A DNA stretch of 64,000 nucleotides from Arthonia radiata. Taxonomy: Eukaryota; Ascomycota; Arthoniomycetes; Arthoniales; Arthoniaceae. Position numbers and translations under genes: made by a program. The stretch spans positions 1,736,001 to 1,800,000 of the forward strand of contig PSQN01000017.1 of assembly GCA_002989075.1 (NCBI GenBank), given 5' to 3'. Below, one piece after another: positions 10,647-20,900 of this stretch. The notes beneath the pieces are model-generated. The model had not been told where the DNA came from. It searched no databases and saw only the letters and a program-made list of their open reading frames with translations. Positions within the stretch are counted from its first letter, which is position 1; every line of letters starts with the position of its first letter.

Positions 10647-12186
10647 ATGAGTTTCAAAGGCTTTTCGAAGAGTGTCGTGCGCGTACGTCTACCAAACAAG
10701 AATCGGGCACACGAGCCCCAGCAGCATCACCCCACGAGAAGACTCGTAGGCTGATGGGCATCACAGGCGCCGCAAAGCGTGAAGCAACGGTTTAACATGG
10801 TATGCAAGCACTGAGCCCAAGCAAAGATATTGTGACGCTCACAGAATGTGCGTCGCAGGGCGAAATCACGAAAGACGCAGTATATTCTGACGCTGAGCGG
10901 CGGTTTGCGGAGATTGAGCGGGAAACGAACAAGCTTCATACGGAGTCGCGAAAGTGAGTCTGAGGATTGACTTATGCAGAACAAGGCTGACACCGAACAA
11001 GATACTTCGATGCGATCAATGGTGAGTGGGAGCGGTTTAGGACGCCTGGCTTTGACGTGTTCTAATATGCACAGGGATGCTCACGCATCAAATCGAATTC
11101 TCCAAAGCCATCGCCGAGATCTACAAGCCCATCTCTGGGCGCGCGTCTGACCCAGATTCCTACATCGATGAAGGCAACCCCGAAGGCATAAGAGCTTGCG
11201 AGGAGTACGAGAATATCGTGCACGAATTGCAAGCGACATTGCAGCCCGAACTCGAAATGATTGATGCACGTGTCATCAAGCCGGCCATGGAACTGCTAGA
11301 GGTCAGCAAATTAATGCGGAAAGTAGCCATAAAGAGAGACCACAAGCAGCTCGACCACGACAAACACCGCAACAACCTGAAAAAGCTCCAAGATAAGAAG
11401 GAAAAGACGTTAAAGGACGAGAAGGCTATGTACAAAGCTGAGAACGACGTCGAGAACGCCACACAAGAGTTCGAGTATTTCAACAATCTTCTAAAAGATG
11501 AGCTGCCGAGGCTGTTCACCCTCATCCGAGAGTTTATTCAGCCACTCTTCCAGTCATTCTACTACATGCAATTGAACGTCTTCTACACACTACACGAGCA
11601 AATGCAGAGCATCGACATTGGCTACTTCAACTTGACCGCAGACATCGAAGAGGCCTTTGAGCTGAAGACAGGCGACGCAAGGCAGCAGCTGGAGTCCCTC
11701 GCTATTACCAGATTCAAAACGACTGGCGGCAAAACAAGGCCGAGTCAACGACAATACCCTCTCAGGCCAGCACTGGAATCAGGAGGTGTCGGAAATAAGC
11801 CGCTTGCGATTGACGGTCCCAGAGCCAGCGCATCGCCCAGCCGCGTTGCTTCAACCCGTGTATCCTCGGACCAATCTACCATCTCGGCACCACCGCCGTA
11901 CTCGCCTCCTAGCAGCGCAAACGGTACAGCTGGCGCCCTGGCCGCTGCAGCATCCAAGAAGCCTGCACCGCCTCCACCAAAGCCCAAGCCAGGACGACTG
12001 TCTCATCAAGCGGAGACAGTCACAGCGTTGTATGATTATGAGGCGCAACAACAGGGTGATCTTTCCTTTTCGGCCGGTGAAGTGATTGAGATCGTGACGC
12101 GGACGAACGACCAGAATGAGTGGTGGACGGGTCGTGTGAGTGGTCGCCAGGGCCAGTTCCCCGGCAATTACGTGCAACTGAGTTAG
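10647..12186 (+). CDS. RVS167: BAR-SH3 protein, amphiphysin/Rvs167 family (Hob1-like)
   Basis: Five exons fit: 10647-10682, 10767-10799, 10859-10953, 11002-11021 and 11075-12186, giving 431 residues. The N-terminus [12 protein letters not shown] / [11 protein letters not shown] is the amphipathic start of an N-BAR domain. The BAR helices follow, with [20 protein letters not shown] and the coiled-coil [20 protein letters not shown], up to about residue 260. A Pro/Ser-rich linker ([21 protein letters not shown]) leads to a C-terminal SH3 domain with [15 protein letters not shown], the WW pair of NEWWTGR and the PGNYVQL end. Members bind curved membranes at endocytic sites and act with Rvs161-type partners and actin regulators. 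The 20 nt fourth exon is short but needed for the conserved YFDAING segment. Confidence 0.93.
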
Positions 12187-12306
12187 AGACCCAGAGGTAT
12201 GATGAGACACGGTCTATCGCCGCTTGCGACCCTGTAGCGTTCTTCTCGGCTCGCTGCAATACATAATTCGTAATGCATCATTCTAGATTGATGTCCATGT
12301 CTTTCT

Positions 12307-12616
12307 TCATGTCTTTGGTTGCTCCTGAGATTCTTCAGCAGAAGAGGGGCTGACGTTCTGCATCTTGCTATATTGCTCTTCTAATTCTTTCTGCATTTCA
12401 AAATCGGCTTGTCTCTCACGCTTCACGCGCTGCTGTTCCATATCACGAACGACACCTTGGTGCATTGCCTGCGACAACCGTCAGTCCACAACTTCAATTT
12501 TTATGTGCTGATTCGCTTACAGATTTCTCCCATCTCTGTGAAAAGTGCACAAACATGACGATTCCAATTGCGCCTATAGATGTTCCGGCGAACGTGAGCT
12601 TGGCTGCAGTCGACAT
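12307..12616 (-). CDS. PET117: Pet117, cytochrome c oxidase assembly factor
   Basis: Two exons, 12616-12521 and 12468-12307, encode 85 residues; the intron is 52 nt with a GTAAGC donor and CAG acceptor. The protein starts MSTAAKLTFAGTSIGAIGIV, a short basic start plus one membrane segment. After HFSQRWEKS comes AMHQGVVRDMEQQRVKRERQ, the signature of Pet117 (HQG-[PV]-[IV]-x-D-x-[ED] followed by a charged helix), then QADFEMQKELEEQYSK. Pet117 sits at the mitochondrial inner membrane and couples heme a synthesis to complex IV assembly. It shares a 203 bp divergent promoter with VMA10. The exons are too short to stand out as open frames. Confidence 0.88.
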
Positions 12617-12819
12617 AATCTGCGATGAAAGTTCATGACTTGAGATCTCGACTTGATTTAGGAAATGCAGCCCTATGATCTGAGCTCGGGCCAGTTCATA
12701 GCTTCTTGGGGCGACTCTCGTCCCGCGCTATCCTATGCAAAGGCCTGCGCGAAACAGCTGGCTTGTCTTCTTCGCCGTCTGCACGCTTCTTCAATCGACC
12801 TTTACACCCTTTCGCAACG
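12617..12819. promoter_or_regulatory. Short bidirectional promoter, PET117 / VMA10
   Basis: Only 203 bp lie between the start codons of the divergent genes, so both promoters and both 5' leaders must fit or overlap here. I could not identify a specific factor site. Confidence 0.6.
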
Positions 12820-13493
12820 ATGGTAGGCCGATTAAGGTGATCAGGATAGCAGCGCTTGTGCTAACGACATTTGCAGTCTGTTCAGAACTCTCAAGGCATC
12901 CAGACTCTGCTAGACGTACGTCCAGCGGACCCGCAGCGACGATTCGCAAGAGGCTCACAATAGCATCAGGCAGAGCGAGACGCACAGAAGATCGTGCAAA
13001 AGGGTATGTCAAGTTTCTACGGGCAGTTCGGGCGTATATGCTGACGTTTACGAACAGCTCGAGAATGTATGTTTCGCTTGCGACTGCCAGCAACAACCTC
13101 AAGACTGTCCAGACAAGCTTAGATTGGGACTGACAACACGTCAGACCGCACGAAGCGAGTAAAAGAAGCGAAGTCAGAAGCCCAAAAAGAGATCGACGAG
13201 TATCGAAAGCAGAAAGACGACGAATTCAAGAGATACGAGAGTGAGGTACGGCGTCTCACCTTGCATCCTCGTCAAACATTTCCCTCATACCCCACACATG
13301 ACTCCGCACGCGCACGCTGACGCCGAAACAGCAAGGCAGCGGCAACAAGCAAGCCGAGGACGAAGCCAACCGCGAAACGGAAGCGAAACTCAACGAGATC
13401 TCAGAAGTGGACAAGAAGAGCGGAGATCAGGTGGTGGAGGACCTGCTCAAAGCTGTCACGACTGTCAACGCACAGCCCCGAGATCGCTCATGA
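12820..13493 (+). CDS. VMA10: V-ATPase V1 subunit G (Vma10)
   Basis: Six coding exons give 115 residues: 12820-12822 (only the ATG), 12877-12915 (SVQNSQGIQTLLD), 12970-13003 (AERDAQKIVQK), 13058-13066 (9 nt, giving A-R-E-Y across the joins), 13145-13245 (RTKRVKEAKSEAQKEIDEYR and on) and 13332-13493 (QGSGNKQAEDEANRETEAKL to the stop). All junctions have GT..AG borders and consistent phase. The sequence is the family signature: NS-x-GIQ-LL-x-AE-x-[ED]-A and a long charged helix, length as expected (yeast Vma10 is 114). Subunit G is part of the peripheral stalk (with subunit E) of the vacuolar proton pump. The intron-dense 5' half resembles the conserved gene structure of other filamentous fungi, but the ATG-only exon and 9 nt exon are easy to miss. 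Confidence 0.92.
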
Positions 13494-14609
13494 TTTGGGG
13501 CACCTTGTCCTCAAGCGAATACTGTGGTGGGTTATCATGTTCCCTTTTAGCATCCATCGGCGCACCGGGTCTCGACCTCGAATCGCGAGATTTATTCTGA
13601 TCTTACAATCCAATTCGAGCGCATCGGCATGATACGCTAGGCATCACATACGATGGTCGGGCATGGAGAGGACTGTCATCCATATGTCCCCGTAGACGAA
13701 GGGAAAAAGTCTGAAGCATGTCTTTGATGCATGCCGACAAGGTCTTCAAAGGCTTCATTCGGGTCTTGAGCGAATAAAGATCGAAAGAAGACATTACCTC
13801 GACAGCATTAGACTCAAGGGCAAAGATGTGGTGTGAGGTCAGATCGTATTCCATGTGCTCCTTGCAAATGCTCGACTCAAGCTTCTAGAATCTCCTCTGA
13901 CAAGCGTTAAGCTTGTACCTTCCGAGGCTCTCTGTCAGTGGCAGTCACATTGGCATGAGCCAATTTCGCAAGGTCGCATCGATTGTCAAACTAGAAAACA
14001 GCTCGTATTCGCTACAATCGCTCTCACTTTGTATAGCATCAGCCACAACTCTAATTCTAAAAATACAGAAAAAGCTCACAAACCTTTCCACTTCAGGGTA
14101 AGGTCAATGCTCAACCACGCCTGTGTCAGCAAGCTCACTCGACTTTTTTCCCATCCGATCGCATAATCCTTCCTCACGCGCCCTGGTCACGTCAGGAAAT
14201 GTCACCCTTCGAGGCTGAGAATACCATCGCTGTCATCCTCGTGGCGTCGGGCTGACCGTGCGGCTCATTGGTTCTTCGTTGTCACCGTGAGACCTAGCGG
14301 CCCTGCAAGTTTGCGTAGTATTGAGTTCGTTCTCAACACTCGCTTCGTAAGCTGATTGTAGAATGAGTGGGCTTGGCTTGACAAACAGTCGAAGAATAGA
14401 CCGGCCACGAAAGACAGTGACCATGGGCCATGGTATAAGAAACATGCTGCCTGTCCACCATGAAGATCTTTTCCTTCCTCATCCTCTACTACATCTCCAC
14501 ATACACTCACTACAGTAATACTCGCTTTACGAATTTCATTAATATTCATTGTTTCCTTTCTCACATCAGTCGACACCAAGCAAAGTATCTACATTAATCT
14601 CTAATCAAC
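13494..14609. other. Intergenic region upstream of the extensin-like gene
   Basis: No gene is supported in this 1.1 kb. Small open frames on both strands show no recognisable motif. The part from about 14460 on is CT/CA-rich and probably contains the transcription start and leader of the wall-protein gene. Confidence 0.55.
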
Positions 14610-15890
14610 ATGCATCAATCATCCATCCTATTCGCAGGACTTGTCAGCGTCGCTGCTGCAAGCATCTCGGTCACTACTCCTCTTCCCGACCTCACTCTAT
14701 ACACACCTTCTGCGCAACCTCCCAAGTACACTCCTCCAGTGGCTGAGCCGCCGGTGTACACTCCACCAAAGGGCACACCACCCGTGGTCAGCCCACCAGT
14801 GTACACCCCACCCAAGGGCACTCCACCAGTTGTCAGCCCGCCTGTGTACACACCCCCGGTCGTCAGTCCTCCAGTCTACACACCACCAAAGTACACACCC
14901 CCAGTGATCAGCCCTCCAGTCTACACACCACCCAAATACACACCTCCCGTGATCAGCCCACCAGTCTACACACCCCCAGTCGGCCACCCGCCAGTCTACA
15001 CCCCACCACCCTACAACCACCCCAACATCACAACGCCCGCACCGCCCGGCAAGAACACTACAGTCACTCCTTTACCGCCGGTCTACCCGAACACCACGAG
15101 CACCAGCACCATAATCACAACCACCACCGTCTGCCCCATCACCACTACCGACAGCCACGGCAAGACCATCACCACCTCCACCACCAGCACGCAGGCTATC
15201 ACGAAATGCCCTGGTGGTTGCCATCAGCCCACGCCTGTCACCCAGCCAGGCCAATCACAGCCGCAGCCGCAGCCTCAACCTCCTGTCGCTCCGGGCACCT
15301 CAAACAGTGGATCGAACGCTGGCTCGTCTTCGAACAGCGGTGCTTCAAGCAATTCTGGCGCTTCGTCTAACAGCCAAAGCGGCGCCTCCTCCAGCAGCCA
15401 AAGTGGTGCATCATCAAACAGCGGCGCCTCATCAACCTCGAACACCGGTGCAAACACCGGCGGCCTCACAGGCGGTGCAAACTGCCCGACCTGCAAATGC
15501 GATGGCGCCACCGCGACAGTCACCGTGTACGCGCCTGCGCAGACTGTCTACGTGAACGCTGGGTCGTCTTCAACCTCAGGCTCTTCGTCGTCTTCGAACT
15601 CCAACAGCAACTCAAACAGCGGGTCGTCATCTAACGGTGGTAAGCCTGGCGCCCCGGGTGCTCCAGGTGCCCCAGGACAGCCAGGCCAACCCGGCATCCC
15701 CCAGCCTCCTTACCCCGTCCCGGACAACGGCACCCACCCCGCCGGTCCTACGGGTACAGGCGCAACGCCACCGATTGGCACGGGCGTGAAGCCGCCTGTT
15801 GGCACTGCGACGCTGCCGAAGCCTACGACGACGCCGATCACTTATGGCACCGGGAAGCCGACGGGGTTGAGCACGGTTTACAGGAGATGA
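14610..15890 (+). CDS. Secreted extensin-like Pro-rich / Ser-rich wall protein
   Basis: This is a single-exon gene of 426 residues. A signal peptide is clear (MHQSSILFAGLVSVAAASIS). Residues about 35-135 are built from repeats of PPVYTPPKGTPPVVS and PPVYTPPKYTPPVIS, resembling plant extensins. A Thr-rich block follows (STIITTTTVCPITTT), then a Cys motif CPGGCHQP, a Gln/Pro stretch, and a Ser/Asn/Gly block with SSNSGASS repeats. A second Cys cluster, CPTCKCDGATATVTVYAPA, sits before another Ser/Asn tract and a collagen-like GAPGAPGAPGQPGQPG. The C-terminus (GTGKPTGLSTVYRR) lacks a hydrophobic tail, so it is probably secreted and not GPI-anchored. I infer a heavily O-glycosylated wall or matrix protein; no enzyme domain is visible. 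Confidence 0.85.
   Translation: MHQSSILFAGLVSVAAASISVTTPLPDLTLYTPSAQPPKYTPPVAEPPVYTPPKGTPPVVSPPVYTPPKGTPPVVSPPVYTPPVVSPPVYTPPKYTPPVISPPVYTPPKYTPPVISPPVYTPPVGHPPVYTPPPYNHPNITTPAPPGKNTTVTPLPPVYPNTTSTSTIITTTTVCPITTTDSHGKTITTSTTSTQAITKCPGGCHQPTPVTQPGQSQPQPQPQPPVAPGTSNSGSNAGSSSNSGASSNSGASSNSQSGASSSSQSGASSNSGASSTSNTGANTGGLTGGANCPTCKCDGATATVTVYAPAQTVYVNAGSSSTSGSSSSSNSNSNSNSGSSSNGGKPGAPGAPGAPGQPGQPGIPQPPYPVPDNGTHPAGPTGTGATPPIGTGVKPPVGTATLPKPTTTPITYGTGKPTGLSTVYRR
14718..15015 (+). repeat. In-frame PPVYTPP coding repeats
   Basis: About ten copies of a Pro-Pro-Val-Tyr-Thr-Pro-Pro unit occur with alternating spacers (KGTPPVVS, KYTPPVIS, VVS, VGH). The DNA copies are similar (for example CCAGTCTACACACC recurs), pointing to recent expansion within the gene. 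Confidence 0.8.
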
Positions 15891-16328
15891 TTGCAGACGA
15901 GAGGGATGAAGGGGTGAGGGGACGGGAAGGCAATGTGATTAGCGAAGGCGCTTGGGTACGGGGATTTAGTCGCTCTCTATGGTTATGAGTTTCTTAGATG
16001 ATGGAAAGGCATGATGACGCTCCTTGGATACTTTAGTGCTCGCCACATGATGATGAGACAGTAATAACACAAATGTCGTGACCTTCAGTGAGTCTTCCTG
16101 ATCTTGTTGTCTCGAGTAAGAGACCGTTGCCGATGGAGAAATGGGCAGTGAATGGCGTGCTCAATTAATATTAGTAGTCCGTACTTTGTTTGTTGTAGAT
16201 ATGAACACAGGGCTGTGAATCTCGAATGAAGGACGTTTTTGGACTTTCTCTTTTCTGCCCTCCCGCCACCCTCTTGACGCGCTTGTTCCCGTCGTTCTCG
16301 CGTCATGGAGGTGCTCTCACGTTCCGCT
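15891..16328. other. Convergent 3' flanks
   Basis: The region lies between the ends of two convergent genes. I see nothing coding in it. Confidence 0.55.
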
Positions 16329-17352
16329 TCAGAGCAAGACAGCCATGCCCAGCGCTCCCATAGCTAGCGCGACAATGAACGCCTATGAATATTAGCACAC
16401 AGCGTGGTAAGATGCGCCACCTACAACTCACCATAGCCAGACCCGTGTCCGCCACTCTCGTCTTCAGCACGAAGCTCGCACTACCACCTCTGGAGCGACT
16501 TGCACTCCGGCTCACCGTCCCACTCCTGGTCGCACCAGCAGCAACAGTCTTCGTGACCGTAGGCGGCTTCAAGGTCTTCTGACTCTGTTCCGCCATCGTC
16601 CTGTCCACAGCACTACCGCCTGTCTGCTCCGCCTTCAGCATACTCGCGTACTCGCAAGGCGTGGAGATCGCCTCCCCGAGACCATCTGTGTACAGTACAT
16701 CATCGTAGTAAGCGTCGGGATCCGCGGTGGCAACGTAATCGAGGCAACTGACGTAGCGTTCGTCGAAACCCGGACCATCCCAGTTGTTGCCTGAGTAGCA
16801 GAAGCAGGAGGCTTGGTCTGCGAAGGCGGAGGCGCCGAAGTTGGGTGTTGCGGATGCGCAGGCGGCGTAGGCGTTGAGGAGGGTGGAGCAGGCCTCGCCG
16901 TTGGGGTCGGGGGTTGTTGCTCCAGCGGCGTCGGTAGAAATGGCGGATGACGTAGCAGATGATGGGAGTATGACTGAGGTGGGAGGCGGTGACGTCGAGG
17001 TAGTGGGTACCGCAGTGAGTGTGGGCGTATCCGAGGAGATGTAAGGCGTGAAGTCAGTGAGCGCTTGCACGGGCGGATATGTATTCGTGGTCATGTATGG
17101 GTCTGAGACCGATACGTCCATGGGATAGTCGTAATCGCCCATGCCGGTGCCAGAGGCAGAGCCACTGTCTGTTGTAGCGTCGTTGTCGGTCCCTGATATG
17201 TCTCCACTTGTCGAATAGATCAAGGACGTGTCTGAAGGAATTTGGGCAAGGCTTGTGTCATCTTGAGGTACCGCAGTCCCAGTGGTTGGCACGACGACGC
17301 TCAGCACAATGGCACCCCGAGCCATCAAAGCGATGAACTTTTGTAAGGTCAT
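16329..17352 (-). CDS. GPI-anchored Cys-rich surface protein
   Basis: Two exons, 17352-16432 and 16382-16329 (49 nt intron, GTGAGT..TAG), give 324 residues. The signal peptide begins MTLQKFIALMARGAIVLSVV. A long Ser/Thr/Asp-rich region follows, then a Cys domain with six cysteines: one in GEACSTLL, one in YAACASATP, two in ASCFCYSG, one in YVSCLDYVA and one in STPCEY. This arrangement is common in fungal extracellular proteins. A Ser/Arg-rich linker leads to a final hydrophobic tail (GLAMAFIVALAMGALGMAVLL) encoded partly by the 18-codon last exon and suited to GPI attachment. Without splicing the frame runs on with a different, non-hydrophobic end. Function unknown; a wall or adhesion role is inferred. 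Confidence 0.8.
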
Positions 17353-18027
17353 CTTGCGAGATCTTGTGGAGATATTGAAGGTAAAGTTAGCACGCCAGCC
17401 AGAGTAGATTGCGCAAAAGACGAGAACAGAATCTTGACGCAAGAGACGGGGAAGAGGTTCTTCTTCTACCTGCAGCCCAAGTCTGCATCGTGATCCCAAG
17501 ACGTGCGTTTGTCGGTATGTGAGACCTATGTCGAGAGATCAGGCCACTTACGGTCTACGCAATGGGCGCCTTTCGAGGTCAATGGCAAGGCTGCATTCAA
17601 AAGGCATGGAAGCCGTGAGACAGCGTCCTAAATGATTTGTGGACCGTTTGAATTGGCACATTACCTTTCTTTGTCGTTTGCTATGTTTTACCAGCTGCGA
17701 TTGTGATTAGCGGCCACGAGGAGATGCATTTACGTATCGTGCACTGAGCAAGGGACGATATCAAATAGCAGAATTGTCAGATTCACTGTCGCGAACCTGG
17801 TACCGTTGGGAGTTGATCAATCGACTAGATGCTAATTGCACTCCACATAGTCATAATTGGGTCTCCGGCTTCGTGAAAACGGTTGACCCGGGAGCAAACG
17901 CGGAAGTGCTGAGGTTCAGCTCAGACGGACAGGCGAGGCGAGCTGTATTCGATATCTCCTGATCTGGTAACTCGTCTCTAGTCAACTTGCACCAATCCGA
18001 AGCAATGCGGTCTCGTTTCTTGAAAGC
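17353..18027. promoter_or_regulatory. Divergent intergenic region, GPI protein / VPS28
   Basis: About 0.7 kb separates the divergent start codons. No gene is supported in it. Confidence 0.5.
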
Positions 18028-18744
18028 ATGTACTCACAGCGGCCGCAGGCATATGCGCCCACACCATACAGCTACACACCTCAGTCTTCGTTGAACACTA
18101 CGATCAACCTCGACGAGGAAGTCAAGCTCTCGACCACGACAGCAGAGCGAGACCTCTACGAATCCCTCGCCGAAGTCTACAGCATCATCGTCACGCTTGA
18201 CGGTCTTGAAAGAGCCTTCTTGAAAGACTCAGTCGGCGAGAGCGACTACACTGAGACTTGCAGTCGACTGCTCAAGCAGTACAAATCCAATCTCGCGGAC
18301 GACAACGTCGCTCGGTCATTTGGGGACCTTGAACGTTTCAAGGCAGACTGGCAGCTTGAGTGTCCAAAAGCTACAGAAAGATTGAGGATCGGCATACCGG
18401 CCACAGGCGTTGATCACGGCTCGAATAGACAGACACAGCAGCAAGGCAATGGTGCAGAGAACTCGCTGAAGCTGCTGGCGATATCAGAGGCGTTCATCAC
18501 GTTGTTGGACGGCATTAGGCTTGGGTACAGGTCGAAAGAGAATCTACACCCTTTGCTTGCGGACGCTATTCAAGCCGTCAACAAGGTCACCGATAAAGAT
18601 TTCTCGGGCAAAGAGAAGATCGTGCAATGGCTCATCACGTTGAATCAGATGAAGGTTGCTCAAGAGTTGAATGATGAGCAGACGCGGGAGCTTGAATTTG
18701 ATATGAACCGAGCTTACCACGCCTTCAAAGAGATTTTAGAATGA
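18028..18744 (+). CDS. VPS28: ESCRT-I subunit Vps28
   Basis: This is a single-exon gene of 238 residues. The N-terminus AYAPTPYSYTP and NLDEEVKLSTTTAERDLYES is typical of filamentous fungal Vps28. The N-terminal core domain (about 30-130) has LAEVYSIIVTLDGLERAFLKD and YTETCSRLLKQYKSN. After a Gln/Asn-rich linker comes the C-terminal four-helix domain (about 145-238) with AISEAFITLLDGIRL, HPLLADAIQAVNKV and QWLITLNQMKVAQEL. Vps28 joins Vps23 and Vps37 in ESCRT-I, and its C-terminal domain contacts ESCRT-II, sorting ubiquitinated cargo at endosomes. In filamentous fungi the same complex feeds ambient-pH signalling. The next gene begins only 66 bp after its stop. Confidence 0.96.
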   Translation: MYSQRPQAYAPTPYSYTPQSSLNTTINLDEEVKLSTTTAERDLYESLAEVYSIIVTLDGLERAFLKDSVGESDYTETCSRLLKQYKSNLADDNVARSFGDLERFKADWQLECPKATERLRIGIPATGVDHGSNRQTQQQGNGAENSLKLLAISEAFITLLDGIRLGYRSKENLHPLLADAIQAVNKVTDKDFSGKEKIVQWLITLNQMKVAQELNDEQTRELEFDMNRAYHAFKEILE

Positions 18745-18810
18745 AACAGTATCTCTGCTGGTGGAAAGGCTTGCTGCACATCGGACGAGCTTGTTGAGAT
18801 ACCCAACAGT

Positions 18811-19973
18811 ATGGCGGAAGCATACCCTACTGCTGAGGATAACGATACACCAGATGGTGTAATACATGGTCAGTAAAACACGTTCTGGTGGTGTTGACTC
18901 TCCGCTCACAGGGCTTAGTCTTCGACTTGCCACAGATGTATCAGAAACCAAGCGCCAAGTCGTTGGTCGAAGCTCTTGGACTTCTCAAGGTGCAGCCTCG
19001 ATCCTTCGGCTCTGAATCGCACGAGGGCTCTCAGGTCAGCGCAGAAGGGGTGCCTCAGTACTTGACGAGTATTGTAGGATCTTCGTTAGGATGGGTTGAG
19101 TCTGATATCGATCGAGAACACATATGGGAGCTTGCAAGTCAGAGACTAGCCGAACGGTCGGGTCGCAGTGGCATGGGTGCCATCGACAGGAGCTTCTGCA
19201 TCCCTTTGCCTCATCGAGGCTCGCAAAGCATCAGTCTCATCATTCATGAGCCTGCTTTGGTGGAAGATCATCTGGGCCTGAAAACGTGGGGCTCATCATT
19301 CGCAGTTGCAAATCATTTGAGCCAGCTATCTCACCATTTCGTATTCCCGGCCAATGACAGGATCAACGGTAATCATGATATTGATGCAATGTGCTGCACT
19401 CCACCTACAGTATTGGAGCTAGGCGCAGGTACAGGAGTCCTGGGGCTTGCTTTCGCTGCGGTTTTCCAGAAGCACGTCATATTGACTGACCTTCCAGAGA
19501 TCGTCCTAAATCTCCAACGTAACGCAGCATCCAACGCATCGGTTCTTTCCGAGATAGATGGAGCCGGCACGACGGTCGGCGCATTGGATTGGAGCCAGCC
19601 TGATGTTCTGCTGCAGCTTGGCAATGACAATGCAGGGTTCGTGCATGAAGCTATCAGCGACTTTGCAAACATTGCTAATAATAGCGAACGATTCGATGTC
19701 ATATTGGCAGCAGATCCAGTGTACTCGCCACAGCATCCAGAGCTGCTGACCGATGCCATTCGGCAACGCTTATCGCCTATCGCGAGTGCAAAGGTACTGA
19801 TAGCCTACCCTCTGCGAGTAGAGTATCAACCACAGATCGAGGAGCTCGGCCAGCTCATGCACACCAAATGCCAGTTGAACTTGTCAACGACTGGGAAATT
19901 ACGAGGCGCCGACGATTGGGAGGAAGAAGTGGTGTTCGAATACAAGATCTATACCCAGCGTGACGGGACATGA
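18811..19973 (+). CDS. SAM-dependent protein methyltransferase (family 16; Efm2/Rrg1-like)
   Basis: The main exon runs from 18912 to the stop at 19973. A first exon 18811-18858 (MAEAYPTAEDNDTPDG) joined by a 53 nt intron is the best in-phase start I can find; it is less certain than the rest, giving 370 residues. SAM-binding motif I is clear in VLELGAGTGVLGLAFAA, with the acidic residue of motif II in ILTDLPEI. The post-motif FDVILAADPVYSPQHPELL matches the D/E-x-x-Y type of family-16 methyltransferases. The upstream LKTWGSSFAVANHLSQL is the usual lead-in. Relatives methylate lysines on translation elongation factors (yeast Efm2) or are described as glucose-inducible Rrg1. The substrate here is unproven. 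Confidence 0.78.
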
Positions 19974-20900
19974 ATTGTTTGGTAGCGAAGAGACGCCATG
20001 TGCGTGCCATGCAGCTGTGCAAACCTTGTCATACCACAATGAACAACATCGAAGAAGGCAGCTGTGTGCCAGTCGTTATGAACGTTTCGGTGGATTTGCA
20101 GCTGGGTGCACGCCCGTGAGAGGAAGCTGTGTTCTGATAGCAAGGATGAACGGGCAAGCATGCTGCAGGACGAGTGCTGCAAAGGCACCCCAACGAAAGA
20201 GCTTTCACGTCCCTGAATCGTGGTCTGTGCGCTACCCCTATGAAGCAACGTTTCTGCTCCTTCGGCACTAGCTTCTCTGATTGCACGCAGGAACACGCTC
20301 AATTCAGTCAAGCTCAATCGATAGACTTACTTTGAGTTGAATAGGGTTCCTCGGTTTCTGCCAACAGTGAAGTCTTGCAATATGGAACATGCACGACAGT
20401 GTATAGTATTGCAACTGTGTGTCAATGCAGCAGGATTTTGCCGGTATTGCACCACGATACGCAAACAACCGGACGAGGGTTCCTGTGCTCTCACACGTCG
20501 ATATTGCATCACCTGCGTTCTCGCTAATGAAGCCAGCACGCTCCCGATAATCTCCTTCTGAAGCGCGCTACATTCCTCGTTCTCGTTCGCCGACTCCCCT
20601 CATATGCCTTGACGCCTCTCATCATCTTTTCGCACCCGTGTAATTTAGATGGCCTACACTACCGTTGTACTTATCATTACCCGGTGACGCACAGCCGTCC
20701 TCTCGGTGCATTGATTGACAGCCGATCCACTCGGTACTCTTGTCCTACTCCCCTAAAGTAGCTTCGTCTTATGTTTTTATATCTACCCAGCCTTATCCGC
20801 TTCTCTCTTTTCTTCGACCGCACCTGAAACATCACACTTGCGTGCGTTGCGCTCGGCATCCACCACCACGTTCGCTACTTCCTGCTCACACTCTGCAACG
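19974..20900. other. Intergenic region
   Basis: No gene is supported in this 0.9 kb between two plus-strand genes. The last 150 bp are CT-rich and look like a fungal leader. Confidence 0.55.

Noticed and set aside
14697-15020. Trp/Val/Asp-rich minus-strand open frame
   Set aside because: It is the antisense of the PPVYTPP repeats.
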